From Halocynthiibacter styelae (GTDB taxonomy: Bacteria; Pseudomonadota; Alphaproteobacteria; Rhodobacterales; Rhodobacteraceae): DNA of 64,000 nucleotides. The notes below the pieces were generated by a model. It saw nothing but the letters and a program-made list of their open reading frames with translations, had not been told where the DNA came from and made no database searches. This document shows positions 9,061 through 17,050 of the stretch, in pieces. Made by a program: the position numbers and the translations under genes. Within the stretch, counting starts at the first letter, position 1; every line of letters starts with the position of its first letter. The stretch lies in contig NZ_JADCKQ010000002.1 of assembly GCF_016123485.1 (NCBI RefSeq), positions 248,001-312,000 of the forward strand, in the 5' to 3' direction.

Positions 9061-10914
9061 ATGCAACTAGTTACATTCGAGATTATGGGTTTTCGAGGTT
9101 ACCGCGAACTTCGCAAGGTATCTCTGCAAAACCTTACTACCTTTGTAGGGAAAAATGATGCTGGCAAGTCTTCATTGATGGATGCGCTTGACTTGTTTTT
9201 TGATGACTCCAAAAAGCTCGACAAAGAAGATTTATGTGTAGACCCAAACTTAAACACAGTGGTTCTGACCGCAGAATTTTCAGATTTCCCGACAGAGCTA
9301 GTTTTAGATGCTGCAGCGGCAACAGACCTCAATTCAGAACATCTTCTTTTCGAAAAGCCCGATGGTCAGCATGTATTGAGGATCGTAAAAGAATATAAGG
9401 CAGGGAAAGCCGCAGAAGTATTTGTTGACGCGACAGCTCCGCTTCTTGAGCAAGGACATCCAATCTTGCTCAAGCAAGCCGACTTGCGAAAACTTGGCCG
9501 TGAATTAGGACTAGAGGAAGGTCTTCCAACTGCGGATCGAGGAAAGAACCCGCCTTGGCGCAATGCTATATTTCAGCACTTTGCGGATGCCCCTCATGGG
9601 ACCGTAAAAGTTCCAATTACTAAAGATGATGCCAAGAAAATCTGGGACCAAATTAGGCCTCACATTCCGTATTTCTGCTTGTTTAAAGTGGACCGTGCAA
9701 GTTCTGATCAAGATGGTGAAGCACGCGATCCCTTGGCCATGGCCGCTAAAATCGCAATTGCGGAATGCGAAGCTGAGATTACAGCGATCGTCGAAGAAGT
9801 TCAGACAAGAGCAAACGAACTAGTTGCTCGCACATTGCTAAAGCTGCAGGAGATGGCACCAGAATTAGCTGTTGGGTTGTCGCCCGACGTCACTGGCCAG
9901 CCTAAGTGGGACAGCTTCAAGACTGCCCTAAAGACCGAGGGAAATATTCCCTTCAATAAGCGGGGCTCGGGCACAAAGCGCCTTGTGTTGTTGAATTTTT
10001 TTAGGGCGGAGGCTGAACGCCGTTCCGAAGAAGACGGGCGTGGGGTTATTTACGCTTTCGAAGAACCTGAAAGCTCGCAGCACCCACAAAACCAAAGACT
10101 CCTATTGGATAGTTTTAAACGCTTGGCGGAAAGCAACAGTGCTCAGGTACTACTTACAACCCATTCACCATTTGTCGCGAAGAACCTGCCAGCGGTGTCT
10201 CTCAGGCTCGTCACAAAGGATTTACAAGCAGCGTGCCCAACAATCGAAGAAGTTAGCGATGAAGGTGACGGAGAAGCTGAGCTTCTTTTGAAAATTGCGA
10301 ATGAATTGGGTGTTCTTCCAGATAGCCGGGTAAGGGTGTTGGTGATGGTAGAGGGACCGAATGATGTTAACTTTTTTGAAAATATTTTCTCTGCAGTTTC
10401 TGGCATCGACCCAGCGGTTCTTGATATTTCATCTTCCCCACACGTCGCCATTGTCCCGATGGGCGGAGCCGTTCTTCAGCATTGGGTCACGCGGCAGTAC
10501 CTACGAGGCTTTGGCTGCAAGGAATATCATATATATGACCGGGATTGCGGCCCAGAAGATGCGGCTAAATACCAAACTTATGTTGATGAAGTGAACTCTG
10601 CGGAAAACGAAAATACTGCGAGGCTGACGAGCAAAAGAGAAACTGAAAACTATTTGCACGGTGACGCTATTCTGAACGAGTTAGCGATAGATATTGTTGT
10701 GGATGACCAAACGAACGTGCCGTTAGCTGTATCCGATGCGAGCAAGTTAACTCAACTCGTGCCAGATATGGGGCAATCTGCAGTCAAAAAGAAATTGAAC
10801 ATTCAGGTGGCGGCAGGGATGACAGCAGCATTGCTTGCCGAGAGAGATGTAGACGGCGATGTTGTCGGCTGGTTTAGAGACATCACAGCGATCGTTCAGG
10901 CGAATGATAATTGA
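9061..10914 (+). CDS. OLD-family ATPase with C-terminal TOPRIM nuclease
   Basis: 617 residues from the chosen ATG, which has GGGGAG five bases upstream; the upstream in-frame extension lacks a ribosome site. N-terminal ABC-type ATPase: Walker A GKNDAGKS (30-37), signature SGTKRL (303-308), Walker B AFEEPE (332-337), H-loop TTHSP (366-370). C-terminal TOPRIM: Glu431 in MVEGPNDV, Asp493/Asp495 in YDRDCGPED, and RETENYL (526-532). It resembles the nuclease half of Gabija (GajA) and other OLD nucleases, but no UvrD-like helicase follows, so it is best called a stand-alone OLD nuclease. Expected action: ATP-regulated DNA nicking or degradation during phage infection. Confidence 0.85.
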   Translation: MQLVTFEIMGFRGYRELRKVSLQNLTTFVGKNDAGKSSLMDALDLFFDDSKKLDKEDLCVDPNLNTVVLTAEFSDFPTELVLDAAAATDLNSEHLLFEKPDGQHVLRIVKEYKAGKAAEVFVDATAPLLEQGHPILLKQADLRKLGRELGLEEGLPTADRGKNPPWRNAIFQHFADAPHGTVKVPITKDDAKKIWDQIRPHIPYFCLFKVDRASSDQDGEARDPLAMAAKIAIAECEAEITAIVEEVQTRANELVARTLLKLQEMAPELAVGLSPDVTGQPKWDSFKTALKTEGNIPFNKRGSGTKRLVLLNFFRAEAERRSEEDGRGVIYAFEEPESSQHPQNQRLLLDSFKRLAESNSAQVLLTTHSPFVAKNLPAVSLRLVTKDLQAACPTIEEVSDEGDGEAELLLKIANELGVLPDSRVRVLVMVEGPNDVNFFENIFSAVSGIDPAVLDISSSPHVAIVPMGGAVLQHWVTRQYLRGFGCKEYHIYDRDCGPEDAAKYQTYVDEVNSAENENTARLTSKRETENYLHGDAILNELAIDIVVDDQTNVPLAVSDASKLTQLVPDMGQSAVKKKLNIQVAAGMTAALLAERDVDGDVVGWFRDITAIVQANDN

Positions 10915-11068
10915 TGACGGCCGTAGGTATCGTTCGACACCAGCGACTAAATCTTTCCTGCACCGCGCTTTACTGGTTGAAGAGAGAAGAAATAGAAGCC
11001 GATCGGCAAAAGAAAAGAGTAGCTAAAATTACACCAAATCCTGTCCAAACATTGCAGAGTAGACCAGT

Positions 11069-12049
11069 TTAACTCCAAATGGCCTCATGTTCCCAGCCCT
11101 CCGGGAACCCAGCGGTCTGGGGGTGGATCTCGCGAGGGAAGTACTGGGTCAATATCATCTCGCGCAGCCGGACGTGCCATTCCGTGCCTGGATAGAACTG
11201 CCGCAGCATGAAGATCATGACGACGATCGCACTATAGATCTTTTTCGTGGGCGCATCATCCCCCATCCTAGACTTGCGGAGGTGGTCGAGCTGTCCAAAT
11301 GTCGTTTTCGATGGAACGCCAGGACTGTTAACTAGGGGCTTATTCCACGTCCGCGCATGATGCGCGCAGCTGTTGCGGACATCGTTAAGCGCTGTGATCC
11401 ATGAAGCGAATGTCTTCATGGGAAGATCGGGGTGGATGCGCTCCGCAATTGCCATTTTATTTTTGTCGGACAGGTGGGCGATGATATGGGTCAAGTTGCC
11501 CCAGGTCCATGTCCCAGCTTCTATCCAGATCGGCGGAGGACCGAAGTATTTCAGCTTGAAATGCTTCGCAAAGTCTTCTTTTGAGCGCTTGAAGTGCTGA
11601 TCCAAGCCCTCGATGAAGAGGCCGAGAGGCGTATCGCCATTGGCATCTTTTTCGCTGAAACGGTCTTTGTACGAGCGTCTATCACGATGTGCATGTGGCC
11701 CGAGTTCCCCAAGCACTTCTATCATCGCGGTTCTGACAGCGACTTCGATGCGCTCAATCGCGTCCAGTAACTCCATGCGGAGGGCCTTGTCGAAGAGGTA
11801 GAAGTCGATCACATAATCAAACGTCGTGCCTTCTTTGAATTTATCACATCGAACCCTCCCATCAGCCTCGCCCCCTGGAGTCGGAATTGGGCAGAAGTCA
11901 CGGTACGGATACCCAAACGCACTGAGGCGATAGTATCCGATGCGATGCAGGGAGCGTGCGGCATGATTCCTATCAGGGATCGCCATACCTCTTATCAACA
12001 TAATATCGATGCATGCATCGATCGATTTGTACTGCTTGAGATACTTCAA
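11069..12049 (-). CDS. Abi_2 family (AbiD/AbiF-like) abortive infection protein
   Basis: 326 residues. The N-terminal half carries the family hallmark RIGYYRLSAFGYPYRDF (36-52). The C-terminal half carries a HEPN-type R-x4-H motif, Arg225 to His230 (VRNSCAHHARTWN), the usual RNase active site. The length is normal for Abi_2. It converges tail-to-tail with the OLD gene (154-bp gap) and has its own promoter in the 215 bp before the recombinase gene end. Expected role: RNA cleavage that halts infected cells. No obvious antitoxin gene sits beside it, as is usual for this family. Confidence 0.88.
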   Translation of the reverse strand: MKYLKQYKSIDACIDIMLIRGMAIPDRNHAARSLHRIGYYRLSAFGYPYRDFCPIPTPGGEADGRVRCDKFKEGTTFDYVIDFYLFDKALRMELLDAIERIEVAVRTAMIEVLGELGPHAHRDRRSYKDRFSEKDANGDTPLGLFIEGLDQHFKRSKEDFAKHFKLKYFGPPPIWIEAGTWTWGNLTHIIAHLSDKNKMAIAERIHPDLPMKTFASWITALNDVRNSCAHHARTWNKPLVNSPGVPSKTTFGQLDHLRKSRMGDDAPTKKIYSAIVVMIFMLRQFYPGTEWHVRLREMILTQYFPREIHPQTAGFPEGWEHEAIWS

Positions 12050-12264
12050 TGTTGATGCGGCAATGTCCAGAAGTTAGAAGACCGGGCTGTAACAAGGCGA
12101 CTGAGGCCAAGTCAGGGAGCACCGGTCATAATGTAGCTACAGATAATAACGTCGGGCCCGACTATGTCAATAGTGGAACTGGGGCACCGAACGGTGAGGC
12201 AAGCCCGTTTGTGTCCACATTGTACGATGCCGCCTTTGCATAAACATTCGGTTTACCTCCCCTC

Positions 12265-13269
12265 CTAAATTGGCATTCGTCGCTGGATTTCAGCCAATAC
12301 TTCCTGCGCTTTCTCTGCTCGGAACCTTTCGGCATGAATCTCATAAACTTTTGCGATCTGAACGCTTGTCTGACCACACAAAACTCGAGCAATATCGCTT
12401 CCATGCGCCCCATGCACGGCCATTGCATCGTGAACCAGGGTTCTGACGATATGCGGAGAATGGCCCGTGGCAACTTTAAAACCTGCTGCGAGCGTCCTCA
12501 GGGACAACGGTTCATCAATATGGTTTGCGAATAGGCGAGTTCCCACACGCTCCGCATAACGCGTGAGGCAAAGGCCTTTTTCGCCATAGAGCAAGAGATC
12601 ATCAAGATAGGGCGTCAAACTGTAATGCAGAGGGCCGCTGTGCCGGAAATTGGTCTTGCTGGATTCAACCCGCAGCACCCACGCTTCATTCTGGCGAATG
12701 ACGTGTACGCCGACCTCGAGTGCATTGACATCCCGAAGGCGGAGCGGCGTCAGGCTCAGTAGAGCCAGAAATGCCGACCGCTGAAAGTACGTCTGGCGCC
12801 TGTTATTGGTGGTTTGCTGAGCCTTCTTCCGCCATTCCACCGCTGCCTTCGCGATATCACGAAGTGTGATCGGCTTGGCCGCCAGTTTTCTCACCTTCGT
12901 AGGAACCTCTTTCTTCATTGCGCTCCGGTAGATCTCGCAATCTTCAAGGATAAGACGGCGTTTTTCCGCAGGATAGTTCACCTCCTTCGCGACTGTCTGA
13001 ACCGCCGAAAGGTACGTCAAACGTGTGCTGCTACGCAGCGCACGGCTGTCAAGGCTATCGATAAAGACACTTAGCCCTTCGTGAGAAATTTCCAGGGGCA
13101 GCCCCACATTTTGGACCACTGCGAGGTAATGGCCAATGCCATACACCGTGTTCTGGATAGCGGCTTCAGAGTAACCTTTGCGCCCACGTCGAGGGGTTTT
13201 GAAACGCATGATGGCACGCTGAATTTCGCGTGGAAACTGATCAAGAGGCAGCGACTTGCGTTCTTGCAT
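12265..13269 (-). CDS. Tyrosine recombinase, second of a tandem pair
   Basis: About 334 residues. The catalytic set of the phage-integrase fold is recognisable: Arg in TPLRLRDVNALEVG, the H-x-x-R pair in HIVRTLVHDA and the nucleophile Tyr in AKVYEIHAERF near the C terminus. Start chosen as the ATG at 13269 (TGATG overlap with the preceding stop) rather than the TTG three bases earlier. Lies directly downstream of a second recombinase, so the two are co-translated. Tandem recombinases of this kind are typical of integrative elements and island borders in alphaproteobacteria. Probably the machinery that carried the defence genes. Confidence 0.8.
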   Translation of the reverse strand: MQERKSLPLDQFPREIQRAIMRFKTPRRGRKGYSEAAIQNTVYGIGHYLAVVQNVGLPLEISHEGLSVFIDSLDSRALRSSTRLTYLSAVQTVAKEVNYPAEKRRLILEDCEIYRSAMKKEVPTKVRKLAAKPITLRDIAKAAVEWRKKAQQTTNNRRQTYFQRSAFLALLSLTPLRLRDVNALEVGVHVIRQNEAWVLRVESSKTNFRHSGPLHYSLTPYLDDLLLYGEKGLCLTRYAERVGTRLFANHIDEPLSLRTLAAGFKVATGHSPHIVRTLVHDAMAVHGAHGSDIARVLCGQTSVQIAKVYEIHAERFRAEKAQEVLAEIQRRMPI

Positions 13270-14054
13270 CAAGCCGCGCCTTTCATCAGAAGGTGACCTT
13301 GGATTTGGGCCAACATTTTTTGGCCCTCCGTGTGCAATCTCGCTTGATCGACGAATACGTAATTTTTGCGCACCGTTGCTTCAGTATCTCCCAGCAATGC
13401 TGCGATAATCGAATAATCTACCTCCTTCTGGTTGGCCATTAAGGTTGCCAGAGCGTGACGGACTTGATGCGGTGTCATTGGAACGCCAGCTTCAAGCGTT
13501 ACTTGACGCCAGATACTGCTCAGACGTGCATAGGAAACCCCTCCAAACAACAGGTCATCACGGCGTTGATGAGGAGTTATATGCCTCTCGAGCAGATGAG
13601 GCCGGACCGTTTGCACAAACCACTCTACGATCTTGCGAGGATCCCCTCCCTGCTTTGGGGTTAGGGTAATGTAGCGATGGCTGTACCCATTTTTTACGAT
13701 GTCCGGCGGGGTCGTAAGAAGCAGTCCACGCCTAGCGCCGTGTATTTGCACATCCGCTTCGGGACCACCGTAACTCAAGTTCAAAAGCGTCGAGATACGC
13801 AGAGGCAGGGATGTCCAAATCGCCGAAGCACAGGCCGCAAGACCAAGCGCTATGGCAGCCCTCTTCTGATGGCAAGACCCTGTCTCATAGGCCTTCATGG
13901 CATCTTGCGCCTCCTGAAATAGCCGGTTGGGTAAACTTAAGAATGCAGCCTTCTTGTGATGGTCGTGAAGAAATTCTTCGCACCAAGACCGGCGCGCTGG
14001 TGCCATAGACTTAACACTTTCGAATGCGGAATATTCGCCGATCAATTCAGTCAA
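13269..14054 (-). CDS. Tyrosine recombinase, first of pair, probably 5'-truncated
   Basis: 261 residues by this start (TTG). The catalytic core is intact: Arg in SLPLRISTLLNL, H-x-x-R in PHQVRHALATLM and Tyr in VRKNYVFVD. However, only about 65 residues precede the catalytic domain. The reading frame stays open and protein-like for another ~12 codons upstream of the TTG and then meets a TAG, with no convincing ribosome site. That suggests loss of the original N terminus at the right edge of the island. It may therefore be inactive or depend on its neighbour. Confidence 0.65.
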   Translation of the reverse strand: MTELIGEYSAFESVKSMAPARRSWCEEFLHDHHKKAAFLSLPNRLFQEAQDAMKAYETGSCHQKRAAIALGLAACASAIWTSLPLRISTLLNLSYGGPEADVQIHGARRGLLLTTPPDIVKNGYSHRYITLTPKQGGDPRKIVEWFVQTVRPHLLERHITPHQRRDDLLFGGVSYARLSSIWRQVTLEAGVPMTPHQVRHALATLMANQKEVDYSIIAALLGDTEATVRKNYVFVDQARLHTEGQKMLAQIQGHLLMKGAA

Positions 14055-14293
14055 TGATGTAGTGTCATGTTGGCACCCTTTGATGAAAAGCTACCAGTTG
14101 CTCAAGTATTCATACAAAGTGGTGGGCTCCAGCTTTTTCCACGGTTAACCACCCGCCATACTTCCGGACTCTGGCCTGGCACTCATGGGCGCGATCCATG
14201 CCAATCCTGGCTTCGACATCGGAAATTCGGGGTTGAACCTGGTGAATGCGGCCGCGATAGTCTGTTAAGTTAACCAATTTCCGGATCCGTCAT

Positions 14294-15595
14294 ATGCCGC
14301 AAGATCAGAAAATATTCTTTCATATCGGCCCCCCGAAAACCGGATCGACGGCAATTCAGTCGCATATGACAGAAGGGCGTCAAGAACATCAGGAACTGGG
14401 CGTCTACTATCCGACAGACTTTCGGAATAAGCATCAGGGTGTCGCATCTGCACTGTTTCTTGACTTTGAGCACCATAAAAATATCCGTTGGCCACAGCGG
14501 TTTTATGCAAACAAAGAAATTGCCCTGAACCAGGCGCAGTATGACACGCAACGGGCGGCCTATCATAAAGAGATAACAGACGCTGTCGCACAAGGTTGCA
14601 ATATTGTTATTTCTTCAGAAGGGTTGTTCCGGGACGGGCTTTCGGATCACGAACCACCTGTCAGCCGGATTGCAGCTGTGAATGCTTTTGAATATGCAAA
14701 ACGCCTGTCTCTGTCGCCCAAAGTGGTGCTTTATCTGCGTAATCCGATCGCCTGGTGGCTGAGCCGTGTTCATCAGGCATCTTTGCGGTATAACTCAGCT
14801 GATGATAGTTTCCTGATCTCGAACAGCTTCAGACCTCTGGCTGCTGCAAAAGAGAAAATCGAAATGCTGACTGATGTGTTCGGTCCCGAAAACCTGATTT
14901 GTCGATGTCTCGATGATAAACTTGTCGGCGGATCTCTTGTCCATGATTTCCGTCATATCGTTGGCTTGCCGGAAACAGATGATATTTCAGGTGGTGTCGC
15001 CAACAAGAAGGATTACGGCAAGGCGATCGCTTTGCGTCAAAAGCTGAACAGGTTCCTGCATTCCCGGCCCGGCAATACTTTGAGCTATGGGGATGAAGTT
15101 TCATTAAACGTGCGAAACTACGCCAATATATTTCCAACGGATCGCAGCGAATATTTGCCGTCTGGCCGTATTTTCAGAGCAGGGATGGAGGCCATTGAAC
15201 CCTATCGACAGTATTTTCTGGAACTGACACAGAACGAAACTCTGTTCGGTGCAGACTATGCCCAACCTTACCTGGAGCGTCTCACGGAAGAGGAGCAACC
15301 GCAAATCGGTGAGAAAGAATTTCTTTCTGCTATTCATTCGATTCAGAAACATGCAGATCACAAACTGGTCCGGACTTTGGCTACTAAAGTTAACATTAGT
15401 GAAACAGAACAGTGGTTTGCACACCACATCCGTTTGGTTCACTCCTTGAAACTGCTGAAATTTGTGCGAGATAAAGCAGCTAAGGACGGTGCATACCGGA
15501 TTGCTGCGCTGTATGGCCAGGCATTGATTGACCGCCAGCCAGAGACAAACCCAGTTGACGTAAACGTATTGGCTGAAATTCAGGCAAAGCTTTAG
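14294..15595 (+). CDS. Sulfotransferase-like protein
   Basis: 433 residues. The N terminus has a P-loop-like 5'-phosphosulfate loop, GPPKTGST (12-19), at the end of the first strand. A second motif with Arg149 and Ser157 (LRNPIAWWLSR) matches the 3'-phosphate-binding segment of PAPS-dependent sulfotransferases. The C-terminal ~200 residues are unassigned. Such genes in Rhodobacterales commonly decorate surface glycans. No glycan genes flank it, so the acceptor is unknown. It is the first gene right of the defence island and reads away from it. Confidence 0.75.
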   Translation: MPQDQKIFFHIGPPKTGSTAIQSHMTEGRQEHQELGVYYPTDFRNKHQGVASALFLDFEHHKNIRWPQRFYANKEIALNQAQYDTQRAAYHKEITDAVAQGCNIVISSEGLFRDGLSDHEPPVSRIAAVNAFEYAKRLSLSPKVVLYLRNPIAWWLSRVHQASLRYNSADDSFLISNSFRPLAAAKEKIEMLTDVFGPENLICRCLDDKLVGGSLVHDFRHIVGLPETDDISGGVANKKDYGKAIALRQKLNRFLHSRPGNTLSYGDEVSLNVRNYANIFPTDRSEYLPSGRIFRAGMEAIEPYRQYFLELTQNETLFGADYAQPYLERLTEEEQPQIGEKEFLSAIHSIQKHADHKLVRTLATKVNISETEQWFAHHIRLVHSLKLLKFVRDKAAKDGAYRIAALYGQALIDRQPETNPVDVNVLAEIQAKL

Positions 15596-15765
15596 AGAAT
15601 AGCAAGTTGCTGCCAGACAAATGCCGCCCTTATTCCTGCGAAGTTTTCGACAACTGTTTCGACACCGAAAGCGAACACATGAAGAGCAAATAAGGCAGTG
15701 CAATTGTGGAGGATAAACGGATAATTCTCTGGACTTCCGTATTCAAAGCACTGCATTAATTGACA

Positions 15766-16983
15766 ATGTCAATAAAGCCAAAATCCCGTTACTTCGACAA
15801 CACAACACCGCCACATATTTCCACCCTCATCCTGATGGTCGGGGTATCGACACTGTCGATGAATATTTTCCTGCCGTCCTTGCAGGGGATGGCCGAATAT
15901 TTTGATGTCGAATACCGGGTCATGCAGCTGTCTGTTGCGCTTTATCTTGGGATGAATGCAGTCATGCAGCTGATCGTCGGCCCGATCTCGGATCGTTTCG
16001 GACGCCGCCCGGTGGTCCTGGTGGCAATCATCTTGTTCATACTGATGACACTCGGCTGCATCTTTGCCCCCAACGCCGCAGTTTTCCTGATGTTTCGCAT
16101 GGCCCAGGCCGTGATCGTGACCGCAATGGTTCTGTCCCGCGCCATCATCCGCGATATGGTCCCGGCAGAGGAAGCGGCCTCCATGATGGGCTATGTCACC
16201 ATGGGGATGGCAGTTATCCCGATGATTGCACCGGGGATCGGCGGGGTTCTGGACAGCATCTGGGGCTGGCAGGCAAGTTTCTGGGTGATGTTCCTGACCG
16301 GCATTCTGTTGTTCGGGATCTGCTGGAAGGATCAGGGCGAAACTGCGGTACGTCGTGAAGGCGGATTTCAACGTCAGATACGGGACATGCCCGAACTTCT
16401 CATGTCTCCGCGTTTCTGGGGGTATGCGATCAGCTCGGCGCTGACGGCGGGTGCGTTTTTCTCTTATCTTGGTGGCGCGACTTTTGTCGGAGAGGAAATC
16501 TTCGGCATGGGCAAAGTGAAACTGGGCTTCTTTTTTGGCGCGCCTGCAATTGGCTATATGATTGGTAACTTTATTTCAGGCCGCTATTCCGTGCGCATGG
16601 GCATCAATCGCATGATCGCCACAGGCACAATCTTCGGGGCTTTCGGAACGGGGCTTTCCCTGCTGATATTTCTTACAGGTTATGGCAGTGAATACACGTT
16701 CTTCGGCTTTATGATTTTTGTCGGCCTGGGCAATGGCATGGTTATCCCAAATGCAACCGCAGGTGCCTTGTCAGTACGGCCCCATCTGGCCGGTTCTGCA
16801 TCCGGACTGTCTGGCGCCATCATGCTTGCTGGTGGGGCGGCTCTGTCTGCTTTGGCGGGCACTCTTCTGAACCATGAGACAGGTGCCACACCTTTGCTGT
16901 GGATGATGTTCCTGGTCACAGCCGCCGCGGGCGGGGTGATCTGGCTTGTTTCTGTGCGCGAAGCAAGGCTGGAAGCCGAATAA
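15766..16983 (+). CDS. Bcr/CflA-family MFS drug efflux transporter
   Basis: 405 residues from the ATG at 15766 (a TTG lies two codons upstream). Twelve hydrophobic segments are expected. The loop after helix 2 carries MFS motif A, GPISDRFGRRPV (72-83), and the N-terminal helix MNIFLPSLQGMAEYF is characteristic of the Bcr/CflA 12-TM drug:H+ antiporters. Inner-membrane exporter; the substrate cannot be told from sequence. The stop at 16983 is followed after 67 bp by the ScfR-type regulator, in which possible operator boxes are found. Confidence 0.85.
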   Translation: MSIKPKSRYFDNTTPPHISTLILMVGVSTLSMNIFLPSLQGMAEYFDVEYRVMQLSVALYLGMNAVMQLIVGPISDRFGRRPVVLVAIILFILMTLGCIFAPNAAVFLMFRMAQAVIVTAMVLSRAIIRDMVPAEEAASMMGYVTMGMAVIPMIAPGIGGVLDSIWGWQASFWVMFLTGILLFGICWKDQGETAVRREGGFQRQIRDMPELLMSPRFWGYAISSALTAGAFFSYLGGATFVGEEIFGMGKVKLGFFFGAPAIGYMIGNFISGRYSVRMGINRMIATGTIFGAFGTGLSLLIFLTGYGSEYTFFGFMIFVGLGNGMVIPNATAGALSVRPHLAGSASGLSGAIMLAGGAALSALAGTLLNHETGATPLLWMMFLVTAAAGGVIWLVSVREARLEAE

Positions 16984-16999
16984 GACTTGCCGCGCAGAT

Positions 17000-17037
17000 T
17001 TTGCAAATGCCATACTGACGATTAGCAAATCTGCAAA
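17000..17037 (+). promoter_or_regulatory. Candidate PccR/ScfR autoregulatory boxes
   Basis: Three TTTGCAAA-like octamers lie within 50 bp of the regulator ATG: TTTGCAAA at 17000-17007, TTAGCAAA at 17022-17029 and TCTGCAAA at 17030-17037. Paired TTTGCAAA boxes are, as I recall, the reported operator of the Rhodobacter PccR family. Their position just before the family member's start suggests autoregulation. Confidence 0.6.
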
Positions 17038-17050
17038 GCGAGACCCGTCA

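Noticed and set aside
9061-12049. Gabija system (OLD plus helicase)
   Set aside because: The gene after the OLD nuclease is a convergent Abi_2 gene, not a UvrD-like helicase.
12049-12243. 64-codon plus-strand ORF before the Abi_2 gene as an antitoxin
   Set aside because: No ribosome site, low-complexity translation, and it overlaps the promoter region of the Abi_2 gene.
12265-14054. Complete prophage
   Set aside because: Only recombinases are present; no structural, replication or lysis genes in the island.
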